From contig CM073552.1 of NCBI GenBank assembly GCA_037074615.1, positions 23,226,019-23,290,018 on the forward strand: 64,000 bases of DNA, read 5' to 3'. The notes under the pieces were generated by a model. It was not told the DNA's origin. It did no database searches and worked only from the letters and a program-made list of their open reading frames with translations. This DNA is from Leucaena leucocephala. Taxonomy: Eukaryota > Streptophyta > Magnoliopsida > Fabales > Fabaceae. The translations under genes were made by a program, and so were the position numbers. This document shows, piece after piece, positions 45,100-56,736 of this stretch (the stretch's first letter is position 1; each line of letters opens with the position of its first letter).

Positions 45100-46886
45100 G
45101 AGAGAGAGAGAATGAGAGATCAGTTATCATGTTCTCTCTGTTCTATATGGGGATAAGCCTGTTATTGCCACGCTGTGTTGTTAACACAAGAAAGCCTGGT
45201 AAATCATCTGTATGGTTTTATCTATTGGTTTTTGTTTCCTGAGAAATGATTGGTCTATATCTCTTAGGCCTGCCATCTGGAAGCAGACATAGAAGGGAAA
45301 AGAAAAGGTTGATGAGATGGTCCATGAATTTAAACAGAAGGGGAAGTATTAGAGGAACAAGATAGATTGTAAATAGATGTAACGAGGTTGTGGGTTTGAG
45401 AGCTCTATGGTTGAAGTAGTGCAGAGAACTGTTACTGCTTTGCTCCTTCATAACACACCAGCGAGAATGGTGACAAGTTACTTCAGTTAGTCGAAGCATG
45501 TACGTGAAAATGATGATTTATTACTATTAAGTCTTCGATTTGATTTATTACTATTAAGTCTTCGATTTAGATATTTTGCCGCCATATTTTTGTAAGAGCA
45601 AACTCAATGTTGTAACTTACTTTTCATACACTCCTCTCTCATGTATAAAGAACACAATGTTCTCATTGTCGGTTGGGACTCTTTTTATAGGTTATATTCA
45701 TTTGATATTTTGATTAGAAAACTAGTTATTTACTCGAGAATTTATAACGAGTATAGCCAAGTATTTACAAATATATATATTTAGTTAATAGTTAAATAAT
45801 AATTAAACTCCAAACATTTTACTTAGTCAAAGTTTTAGGAAACGACAATAATTTATATTAGCATAATTTAATTTTTCTTAGCACACATGAACAGGAGTTA
45901 AAGTTTGATCATTACTTCAATGTGAAAAGTTAACTAAATAATAAGCCGTGGTGGATTGAACAATTTGAAAAGACAACAACGATAACTTTATCTAAGTATT
46001 TTTTATAAGAAAATACCATTTTTTTTTATTAAATTTCTCCAAACATTTCAGTTGACTTAGCAATATTTTGCTTTTATTGGTCAATAATAACTGTTTTGAT
46101 TAATTAAAATTGAGGACTATTGGACTCTTGGGGTCAATGACATGAAATCACCCCGTGCCTGTGCTACTTGTCGGTATGCACCCTGAAGAAGACTTCATAT
46201 GAAATATCATTTGAAATATTTTCTTTCAGTTGTTCTCAAAGGCAACGAAAAGAAAAGAAATTATACACATCAAAACTAAAATTTGTTAAAAAAGAGTACA
46301 AGATTTAGAGTGAATTTAACTCCCTTTTTTCAAAGACAAAACATAGGGTTTATATGATATGCTTGCTTTTGATGGGCCTTTGAACAGACTTTCTTGCTTG
46401 TTCTCAATGGCGGTGCCTACTTTTTCCCTTGTATCAAATTGACAGGAAAGATCTTTTATGTCCAAATGAGAGGAAAGAGATTATAAGATCTTACTGTTTT
46501 AAAACCAAATGTAAGTGGACATTGAACTTAACTCCTTAAAAGTTTTTAGCTAAGTTGGGTGTATCAAAGATACATAGAATAAGTCAAATATGTATATAAC
46601 TATGTGAGATACAACATTTTAGTGAAGTTACTTGAGCCTAGTGTTTCTGGCTTTTCTAGAATCTGTTCCTACGTGGAAGGGACTTTTCAAACCCGCCTGT
46701 GACCATTATAAAGTTCATTCACTTTTTTTAATGACTTTCACGAGATACCCATATCTTCATCTGCTTCTGTTTATCCCAACCAACTTCACTATATGTGAAA
46801 TCACTTTTTGTCAGGAAATTATCTCTGAAACTTCCTCTTCTATGGCAATGGAACAAGCTCCAGCTGATTAAATCTGGAGACAGAGC
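45100..46886. other. Intergenic between ETO1 and the DUF688 gene
   Basis: ETO1 3'UTR starts with a GA-repeat (GAGAGAGAGAG, about 45098-45110). A 27-bp tandem duplication lies at 45515-45568. No gene recognised. Confidence 0.55.
45515..45568 (+). repeat. Perfect 27-bp tandem duplication
   Basis: The 27-bp unit starting GATTTATTACTATTAAGTC occurs twice without a mismatch (45515-45541, 45542-45568), so the duplication is recent. Confidence 0.9.
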
Positions 46887-47648
46887 ATGAAGAAGGCCAT
46901 GGGTTTGAAACGTCCTAGAAAGTTAGACTTGAACAAACCCCTCTTGTCTACAAAGCGTCTTAGTATAATTGTTGCAGAGACATCTTGTTCATCAACCTCA
47001 CCCCGCAAAACTGTACAGAACAACACAAGTGATGAAGAAGAAAGAGTTCCATTTTCATGGGAAAAAACTGCGGGCAAACCAAAAGATGTTGATGGTGATC
47101 ACAATGAGGGAGAAACCCCTAGGTTAACACTACCTCCTTGCCTTTGGCATCCTCCAAATCAAGAACCAGATGAAGCAGGTAATGAAGATGATGATGACGA
47201 TGAAAGGTTTGACAGTGATATTTTATCAGATGCTATGGAAGTTTTTTCTCTGTCAGAGGCATTAGATATTGTCCAGAAATCAGAGAAAGCTCGAAGGAAA
47301 AGCGCGAACGAAGGCTTAAGGTTGAAGCTTGAGGAAGATTCTAACAATGGGAATGAGTCTCCAAATTATCTGATCAAGCGCTTTCTTCCTGATGCTACTG
47401 CTTTGGCCGCATCATCCACTTTACATTTCTCAAAAAGTATGATGGACAACAAGATTTGTGATAGTTCTGGAAGCTATCTGGAGGCTTATGTGGCCTCACC
47501 AAAGGGTTGTGGATTGCAAGTTTTGTTCCCATGGAGGTTGAAACATAAGCTTTGTGCAATGAAAAGCCCTGTTTTTCCATGCTCAAGCACAAGTTTGAAG
47601 AAGCAGCATCAGAACAGAAGAAGAGTTAGGGGACTGTACAAAGTGTGA
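46887..47648 (+). CDS. DUF688 family protein
   Basis: Plant protein of unknown function, 253 aa, single exon. The start MKKAMGLKRPRKLDLNKPLL has the basic KLDxNxPLLS motif typical of DUF688 N-termini. Further conserved marks are VPFSWEKTAGKPKD (the WEK-x-G-x-PK motif), TPRLTLPPCLWHPP, an acidic run (DEAGNEDDDDDERFDSD) and AMEVFSLSEALDIVQKSEKA. The C-terminus is basic (KKQHQNRRRVRGLYKV). There is no signal peptide or membrane segment; the charge pattern suggests a nuclear or cytosolic protein, but no function is known. The family call rests on motif recognition. Confidence 0.75.
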   Translation: MKKAMGLKRPRKLDLNKPLLSTKRLSIIVAETSCSSTSPRKTVQNNTSDEEERVPFSWEKTAGKPKDVDGDHNEGETPRLTLPPCLWHPPNQEPDEAGNEDDDDDERFDSDILSDAMEVFSLSEALDIVQKSEKARRKSANEGLRLKLEEDSNNGNESPNYLIKRFLPDATALAASSTLHFSKSMMDNKICDSSGSYLEAYVASPKGCGLQVLFPWRLKHKLCAMKSPVFPCSSTSLKKQHQNRRRVRGLYKV

Positions 47649-48482
47649 AGATGATGAATATTAATTCATCCTGATGATTTGGTATATATACTGTGTTTAT
47701 TACTTTTATTTGCTACCATTTTTCTTGTATACATAATAATAATCCTTCTATTTTTACTTTACCTATTTGCAAATTCTGTTTGCTAATGCTTTAAGCTCAA
47801 TATACTATCAGAAAATCAACCCTATTGTAGCAATGGCCACAACGAGTTTTTGATCATTATGATTATTTTCAAAAAACTATTCTTGATAAGATTTTAAAGA
47901 AGTATGAGAGAGAAAATGATCGAATTCTCATATCACTTCCTATTAAATGAATCAAGTTAAATTAATAATAAGATTTTTTTGTCATTAGTACTTGGTTAGT
48001 ATGTATTCACTAATTACAATGTAACCGACAACATAGCATAATTTGTCTAACTCTTAATTTATTTTTTATCTATAATTACAATGTATTCACTAATAACATG
48101 TTTCATCGAGTCATGCCAAAACCACGTTTTGTTAAAAATAGTTTAAGATGGTGTTTCAAGGCAACCTAAACACGCTATCATTTACAATTCTCAACTATTA
48201 TTCTCCCCTTTTTGATTGTTGTCAAAACTGTATTAAAATATGGCTAGAATAGTTGCAAGAATGCTTTTAGCCAAGTCCTTTTCTCTTTTGAATTATATAT
48301 ATAAATACATTCTTAATATACAAAGAATAGAAATGGTTGTAATTGTATTATACAAAAGCAAAAGTAGAGAGGAACATCCCACCATTGTGGTGGAAGAGCA
48401 TGAGCTACAACTATGAGGATATTGCAAATTAATTAAGGGGAAATGCAAGAAAATTACAGATTCTTTCAAGATTACGTATATG
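47649..48482. other. Intergenic, 3' flanks of convergent genes
   Basis: Between the DUF688 gene and the lectin kinase relic. AT-rich, nothing recognised. Confidence 0.6.
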
Positions 48483-50736
48483 CTAACTACCTACTTCTAT
48501 AGACATGCTGCTATTCATGCCATCAATGGAGGAAAAATTAAGAGATGTTGAGATTGCACTTGTGCTCTTACCTTCTAAGAAATCCAAGCTCATTCTACCG
48601 CTCATAGAATCCTTGTGCCGAATGGCAGAAATATTAGGAAGAGGGTCATCAAAGTTCAGGTACCTTGTCACCTGTCTCATGGTTGGCCTTGAGTCATCAT
48701 TCTATTGAGAACAAATAAGATCCAGTTTCAGAACCATTTCCACCTCTTCTGCACAAGCTGAGTTCAACATAGGATCAACCACTTCAAGAATCTGACCCAA
48801 GCGGTAATTCTCAATGACCTAATCCACCAAAAAGAATTGTTCTGGTCCAATGAGTCTTCTCCCACTAACCACTTCAAGGTGCAAAAACCCATAAGCATAC
48901 ACATCAGAGCTTGTGGATGCCTTTCCTGTGCGAGTCAATTCTGGTGCTATGTACCCAATTGTCCCAGCCACATTGGTTGTGTGTGATTCTCCACCATGAT
49001 CATAGAGCCTAGAAAGGCCAAAATCGCCCAAGCGAGCATTTAATCTGCATCTATGAGGATATTGCTGGTTTTGATGTCTCTGTGGACCACCACTTGTCCC
49101 CAATCTTCATGAAGATACACTAGCCCATTAGCTATGCCTTTGATGATATTGAACCTTTGTTCCCAATTCAGAACAAAGCTTTGATTATACAGGAGTCAGT
49201 CAAGACTTCCATTGGGGATATAATCATTTATTAGAATAAGGTTATTTTTTTGCTTACACCATCCCTGAAGATTGACTAAATTCTTGTGTCTTAAACTTCC
49301 TAAGCTTTCAATCTCGGCTGCGAATTCCCTCATTCCTTGGATTGGGCTTCGGACAATCCTCTTCACGGCAACTTCAGTTCCAGTGGAAGGCAAGACACCT
49401 TTGTACACAGCACCAAAGCCTCCAACTCCTATTAGTTCACTCTCTTTGAACCCTTTTGTTGCTGTGTGAAGATCTTTGTATCTGAATCTGTGAGGACAAT
49501 CTAGCTCCCAATCCTCAAGAGCTTCAAAATTATTGTACTTCTTGTACAATGTTACAGAACACAAAGAAAGCAACAATATCAAGGTTAAAGCAGACAAAAC
49601 TCCTATGGCCAAGTTGACCCAAGGAAAAGAGGAAGGGTCTTTCACTTTTGGTGGTGGACGGGGAAGATTGGAAAGGTTAAGCGAAGGAGCAGGTGCATTG
49701 ACTGCAAAGTTCCACCCCAGAATGTAATGAGAGCTTACTTTATTCCCCCCTGTTGATGCAGAGAAACCAACATAGACGTTTTCCGTTAAGTTACAAGTAA
49801 GGTTGATGGGATGATAGGATATAAATGGTTTTGAGGGTTTCGTTGCTGATATTGGAGCTATGGTCACATTCAAAATTTGCTCATCACCATCAAAATCTAT
49901 CCAAGCTTGTAAAGCATAAACTTGCTCCAAGCTGAAGTTTTCCTTCTTTGGAGCATCTGGGCCTTGTTCAATAATGTAAGCAGCTGATTTCGTCAACCGT
50001 TGAGGTCATGCCATTCAGATTGATCCCAACATGGTTACTTTCGGTGTCAGACTCGCCTCTTCCGTAGCCGTCAACCTGTACACACAAATCTTGAGTCAAA
50101 AGTAAAGTAAATATTTGATGAACAAATCAATTTTAATCTTCTACTGATACACCTTATAAATTCAGCCCCAAAATTTAAACCGTACATGACGTTTAAAGAT
50201 TATTTCTATTATAAAATGATAGATCCTCATATATTGTGGAAAAGCGCAATGACCAATAACTTGAAAACATTTACCGTATCAAATTCAACTGCAAATATGT
50301 GATTTGAAGGGTTCCCATCATTGTGTGTGTTGAAAAGACCAAGAAAGTGTCCAGCTTCCGCCTCTGGGAAATGGGATTTTGGTGATATGGTGAAAGCAAG
50401 GCCAAAGCCTCTTGGGCCAGAGGTTGAAGAGACAATGGAGAAAACGAAGGATGTGCTGAAGGAAGAAGTTTTCTGGTGTGGGGTTGAATTGGAAAGCAGT
50501 TGAATACGTTTGGAGAAGAAAGAACGGCCTGCAATATTGTTTGATGTGTCAGTGAGCCTAAGCAATCCACTGGGTTTGATAATGGTAGCTCCTTCAAGGA
50601 TAAGTTCAGTTTTATCACTATTTTTGAATCCATGGTATGTAAAATTGGTCTCTGGTTGAGGGGCTACAACTGAGAGTGAAAGAAAGAGGAGGAAGAAACT
50701 GAGCGTTGATGATGATGATGATGATGCAGCCGCCAT
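48483..50736 (-). pseudogene. L-type lectin receptor kinase pseudogene (first of three in tandem)
   Basis: Same two-exon plan as the intact copies: exon 1 50736-50275 (signal peptide and N-terminal legume-lectin half, ending AVEFDT), intron 50274-50076, then exon 2. Lectin end, transmembrane segment (LAIGVLSALTLILLLSLCSV) and kinase (GVGGFGAVYKG, EVAVKRI) are all recognisable. Lesions on the minus strand: a frameshift near 49990-50010; TGA at 49198-49196 replacing Ser after NGSLD; a one-base deletion near 49040 just after NILIDAD in the catalytic loop region; TAG at 48821-48819 in place of Trp; and a stop near 48704. The rest is still very similar to the copy at 56737, so loss is recent. At best it could make a kinase-less fragment. 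Confidence 0.92.
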
Positions 50737-52633
50737 CAGAATTAAGGATAAAATAAGTGCTCTGAAATTCAGTGGTTCTATGCTGCTACTACTACATATG
50801 TATATAACAGTTGGATTGGATGGAATCTCAGAGGATTGACCCAATTGGGTCAAAGTCTCGAACACTTAATGGGCAAGACCAGATATGAGCACAGTAACGG
50901 TAGCCACTGACCACTTCAATTTAAATGCTAGTCGTAGTTCTTGTGTTAAATTAATAGAAGTACATCAGACCAAAAGATTACGCACATAAACACAAATAAA
51001 TGGAGGAATGTGTATAATTAAGAAGTTATGATACCTGGAAGAGAAGGCACAAGTCTCATTCATGATTGTCTTTTTTTTTGGGCCAATTTGAGAGATGGCA
51101 ATTATGAGTGTGAATTTTCTCAACAGTCTTGAAGAAGCTGCCGTCTGGAAGGGATGTCCTGTTTCTTCGATGTTTATAGTATTAACCGTTTTCGTTTCTT
51201 CCTGCAAATTAATAGAGCCAATTCATTTGTATAACAGATTATTAATAAGTACAAACTCTGACGAATTTAGATAATTTCTTTTTAATATAAAAGTTAGTTA
51301 TCTTTTTTTTTTAAATATATTAAATAAATTAGTTAATTATAACTTAGTACAACTATTCTGAGTCAAAATAGATATATATTATATACTCTTTAATCTATTT
51401 AAATTAGTTAATTTATTTTTATATTAATTATGCTTAATTGATTTACTCTATTCGTAATTTTTTTTTTTGTTGAAATGACTTATCCCTTTCTATAAGATTT
51501 TTTTTTGTTTGTCTTCACACTAAATATATGTTTACCCATCTTATCCTTTATTAATAGATTCTTTCTCATTATCTTTTCCTATACATTCTTTTTTGTCTTT
51601 TTTTCTCACTCTCACATAGATATATTTAAAAAAAATAATATATTTTTTTTATATTTATTATTTTTAATTAATTTTAGAAGGTTTTTTAAATAATATAATT
51701 TAATTAAAAGGGTCTTATAGTAAAAAAAAAAATAGAAGGAATGTTTAGTTTTTTTAATATAATTTAAAAAAATAAATTAACTCTTAATAAGTAGGATCAA
51801 TAAACCATTTATGGCACAAAACGCGTTGTGGGGGGGACCATTCGTTGGAAGGAGTTATTTATGTCTAAGAAGAGCTGACTAGGTGAGGGATATATATATA
51901 TATATTATACACTTGGAATATAGTAAAAAGTCTATACGGATAGACCTATTACTTCTACAAAATATATTTTAGTATCCATCTTTTTTTTTAATATATCTCT
52001 ACTTGCCATAAATTATTTTGTGAGTTAAACTACCCTTTACAACTTCCTAAGATGTAGGAGGAAATTTAAATGATCTTGTTACAAAATTACAAGTAACAAA
52101 TTCGTGCAGGACAAACCAATAACAGTAAATCATAGGGCAAGTTGAAGGGAGATATTGACACGTGGGTGAGTTCAATGATACTCCTATAATGGATAGATAG
52201 AAAATATTTTTTTATTCTATTTATAAATTATACCATTCAATTTTTCATATAGGTATATATATACACACACACAATTTTATCCTTAACTTTATAATTTTAA
52301 AATAGAGTGTATATTAAATAAGATAAGTTATTAAATTTTATGATAAACTTAATTATATTATAGATTTCAAAGAGCACTTATAAAAAATTTATAAAATCGT
52401 CTATTAAAAAAATTTTCATGACGATAATAAAAATTAAATTTATATTTTTATAAGATACGAGTTTATTGTTGGTCGTATATGCTAAATTCTCATTTGCTTC
52501 AGAAATCTACTTAGTTGGTTTTATCGTATTTGGATTCGTGCGATAATGATAAACCCACTCAATAACAAAGAAATACAAATGAATGGCAACAAAAAAAAAG
52601 CAAGCGAATGTGAGAACATTAACATACACATCG
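50737..52633. other. Intergenic within the lectin kinase cluster
   Basis: AT-rich. The minus strand has TATATA near 50801-50808, a remnant promoter of the pseudogene. No other gene seen. Confidence 0.55.
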
Positions 52634-54793
52634 CTACCTACCAGCTTCTATACGCCTACTACTGATGCTATTAATGGAGGATAAGTTATACGAAGTTGAG
52701 ATTGTACTACTTGCAGGCACAATTTCCAGAAAACCTGAGCTCGTACCTCCAGAATTAATCTGTCCCCTCCAATCCCCAATAACTGGAACAGGATCATCAA
52801 AGTTCAGATATCTTGTCACTTGTCTCACGGTTGGTCTCAAATCTGCTCTGTTTTGAGCACAGAGAAGCCCGAGTTTCAGAACCAATCCCACCTCTTCTTC
52901 ATCATAATTTGAATTCAACTTTGGATCAACAACTTCAAGAATCTGGCCCAAGCTTTGGTTCTCTACAACCCAATCTAACAAGAAAAACTGCCCTGACCGA
53001 TCAATAGGTCTCCTCCCACTAACCACTTCAAGAAGCAAAACCCCATAAGCATACACATCAGAACTTGTGGATGCTTTCCCTGTACGAGTTAATTCTGGCG
53101 CTATATACCCAATTGTCCCAACCACATTGGTTGTGTGAGAAACTTCGCCATGATCATATAACCTTGCAAGCCCAAAATCACCAACACGAGCATTTAAATC
53201 TTCATCTATGAGAATATTTCCTGTTTTGATATCCCTGTGAATCACTACTTGTTCCCACTCTTCATGCAGATATAATAGCCCATTTGCTACGCCTTTGATG
53301 ATATTGAACCTTTGATCCCAGCTCAGAACAATGCTTGGATTGAAGATGAGTGAGTCAAGGCTTCCATTGGAGATGTAATCATACACCAGAAGAAGATCAT
53401 TCTTTCGTTTACACCATCCTTGAAGATTGACCAAGTTTTTATGTCTTAATCTTCCTAGGCTTTCGATCTCAGCTGCAAATTCCCTCATTCCTTGGATTCG
53501 ACCCCGCACAATCCTCTTCACAGCAACCTCGGTTCCTGTCGAAGGCAAGATGCCTTTGTACACTGCACCAAAACCTCCAATTCCTATCATCTCACTCTCT
53601 TTAAATCCTTTTGTTGCTACATGAAGATCTCTGTATCTGAATCTGTGAGGACAATCTAGTTCCCAATCCTCAAGAGTCTCGAAATAATTGGTGTACCTCC
53701 TGTACAATGTTACTGAACACAAGGAAACCAACAATATTATGATTATAGCAGATAGAACTCCAATGGCAAGTTTGACCCAATGGAAAGAAGATGAACTTGG
53801 ATCTTTCTCCTTTGGTGGTGGCTCTGGAAGCTTTGAACGGTTGAGTGCGGCAGAAGGACCATTAATTGAAAAGCTCCATCCCAGAATGTAATGGGAGCTT
53901 GCTTTACTTTCCCCAGTTGAAGCTGAGAAACCAACAAACATGGTGTTCTTCAGAACCTCCTGAAGATCAATCGTATGAGATATGAGTGGTTTGGAGGGTT
54001 TAATAGCCAATGATATAGGAGCTACAGTCACGTTCACAATTTTCTCGTCAGCATCATAATCTATCCAAGCTTGAACAGCTTCAGATTCCTCCATGCTGAA
54101 TTCTTCCTTCTGAGCTTCGGTGCCTTCTTTAATATAAGCAGCTGGTTCATTGACGATTGAGTTCATGCCATTGTTATTGACCCCAACATGGTTCCCTTTA
54201 CTGTCAGCCTCACTTCTGTAGCCATTAACCTGCACATACACATAAACTTAGTGTTGAAATCAAGATCAAGGAGAAAAATTACAGTAAAATATACATACAG
54301 TATGGCAAATATATCAAGTTACCGTATCAAATTCAACTACAAAAAGGTGATTTGAAGAATTCCCATCATTGGAGGAGTTAACGAGACCAAGAAGATGGCC
54401 AGGGCTTGACCATGGAAATTGAGTTGAAGGAGCTATGACGAAAGCGAGGCCAAAACCTCCAGGGCCAGAAGCTGAAGGGACAATGGAGAAAACAAAGGTT
54501 GTGCTAAAGGAAGAAACTTTACGCTTGGTTGTATTGGTTGTATTAAGCATCTGAAAGGGTCTGTAATAGAAAGCATGGCCTACAATATTGTATGATCTGT
54601 TGGTGAGTTTAAGCGAACCACTGGGTTTGACAACTGTAGCTCCTTCTAGGTGTAGAGAATTTTCACTGTTGTTGAATCCCTCAAATAAAAAATGGGTATC
54701 TTGTTTAGCCTTGGATGCAACCAGAAGAGAAAGAAAGAGGAGGAGGAGGAGGAAACCAAGCACTGATGGTGGTGATGATGATGATGAAGCCAT
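52634..54793 (-). CDS. L-type lectin-domain receptor kinase (class V/VI-like), copy 2
   Basis: Plasma-membrane receptor kinase; relatives act in pathogen and extracellular-ATP or sugar sensing. Exons 54793-54323 and 54229-52634 join in frame to 688 aa around a 93-bp intron. Signal peptide about 1-28; legume lectin domain about 30-275 (SSFSTTFVFSIVPSASGPGG, FGLAF, VVEFDTVNGY, GNHVGV, then MFVGFSASTG and SSHYILGWSF); transmembrane about 309-333; kinase from about 367 with glycine loop GIGGFGAVYKG, Lys395 (VAVK), HRD with Asp490 (VIHRDIKTGNILI), DFG 508-510 and GTIGYIAPELTRTGKASTSS. All key residues are present, so it should be an active RD kinase. A TATA box lies 56-62 bp upstream of the ATG. 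The juxtamembrane (RRYTNYFETLEDWELD) differs from its two neighbours. Confidence 0.94.
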
Positions 54794-56736
54794 CAGATTC
54801 AGCTGTATGCACAGAAGGATTAAACTGTGATGATGTATAGTTTTATTGCTTTATAGGACTAGGAGGTGGATGAATTGGCCAAGACAGAGAATGAATTCTG
54901 TTAGATAAAACACAGGTGTATTTATTATATATCTATTATTCATATGAACAGATAATGACAATCCAACTAAATTAAAAAGACATGATCATTTCAAATTAAG
55001 AGTGCATGCATGTCAAACTCAAAAGGGCAAATCACGCACCATATGATCATAATTAATAATGTGTAAGAGAAGGACGGGTCTTTCAAGTGTCGTTATCTTT
55101 TGGGGTCCAAGGCACAAGTTGAGACGGCAAGTTGAGAGAGAGTATATATATGCATTGTGCAGCAACGTAGACGGCAATTTCTGACCGGCGTGATGAAAAA
55201 ATGGGTTTGAAATTTCTAAGCTTTAAATGTATTTCACACGAAAATGTGATGAAACTTAATTTCTGTAGAGATGAGAGCCACAATGATTTGGTAAGAAAGT
55301 CTTAGGCTTGCTGATAATTATGCAAATGGAATAGAACGGCAAGAAGACGACTAATTATTCATTCAAGACCGCTAACATGCAGTTTGGAAGGGATTTAATA
55401 ATTTCTTCATCTGTTTGATTGGTTTGTTATATGTCTTTGAATTTGGGGTTATGGTAATGAATATAGTCTATTAATTTCAATAGTTCAGATTCACCTGCAA
55501 CCATTAAATCAAGATAAGAAGAAATTAAACTAACAAATATATCTGCGTATCACGTTTCAAAATTTTTCGAATGTGCCCAACCCAATAACTGAATATCAAT
55601 ATATCTTTGAAAAATATAAGATCGATGGCAAGTTATACTTCACACCCGTGGCTATTTTCAAATTTCATCTAATTTACAAGAAGTATAAAACTTGAAGTTA
55701 GTGTTAAAGCTCTCTACTTTACATATGGTATGACTGAGCTAAAAAGAAAAGATAAAATACGCACATATATATTGAAATTTTGGGTGGTGACATTTGTTAG
55801 AGTATATATTACAAATGCCCAAAATATATTACTATGAGTTGTTAGTTTAATATTTTTAATATTTATCATAAATAATTTTTTAAAAAATTACTATAATATG
55901 GGAAAATCAGAAGCTTCATCTTTTCACAAGAAGAGTTCAAATATTGAATAAGGTCAACAGCCAAACTAACAGAGATAGAACCGTTAGCACAGCCCCACCA
56001 CATAGTGCGCTGCCCCCTATCATCATAATCTTCGTCAGATTCAAGACAAGTGGGAGGGATAATATGGGAATATGGGAATTAATTTGTATTGTATTGTCTG
56101 CTTTCCAAACTGAATTAGAAAGTCTTTTTGAGCCCCGGCCAAAGGTGTTATTCACTGTTACAAAAGCCCTTTCGAAGAGTTTCAAACAAACCTCGTACGT
56201 GCATAGACATCAACAAGAACAAAAACTCGATGATATATATAAATTGTATTTGTACCTGCGAATATGATATCATGCAACAATGATAGAGATTTCACGGTGA
56301 GCGTGACTGAACAAGTCAGAACAAATAAAAGATAATAACGTGCTCTTGCTAGTTAATAAGTAGATAGATAACAAGTTATGACACAAGCAAAGATGGTTGG
56401 AGAGAGACAGCGAGAGAGCACGCAGGAGAGAATTAATAAAGTGAACTATATGTTATTCTCATTCATAACAATGAATTCATGTGATCATTGACATTAGAAT
56501 AGATACCTATAACAGATTCTAACAGAACCAGCTGACTAACTAATCCTGCATGCATGCATGTCAACATAACTTGTCGTGCATTGACAATTCTATCGTACCA
56601 AAAACACAGAGATTGAGGACGAACATGCTAGTCGAAGAACATGAACTAAAACTCTAGCGGACAATACAAATTAAGGGGAACTGAAAGAAGGAAGGTAAAA
56701 TAATGTATTATACATATATGCTATCTACAAGTTTGG
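54794..56736. other. Intergenic within the lectin kinase cluster
   Basis: No recognisable gene. An 82-aa minus-strand open frame with a hydrophobic end (55937-56185) has no family I recognise and is not called. Confidence 0.5.
54849..54855 (-). promoter_or_regulatory. TATA box of lectin kinase copy 2
   Basis: The minus strand reads TATAAAG, 56-62 bp upstream of the ATG at 54793. Confidence 0.5.

Noticed and set aside
55937..56267. 82-aa (minus) and 107-aa (plus) overlapping open frames
   Set aside because: They overlap antisense, have no recognised family, no visible promoter and a biased hydrophobic end only; not enough for a gene call.
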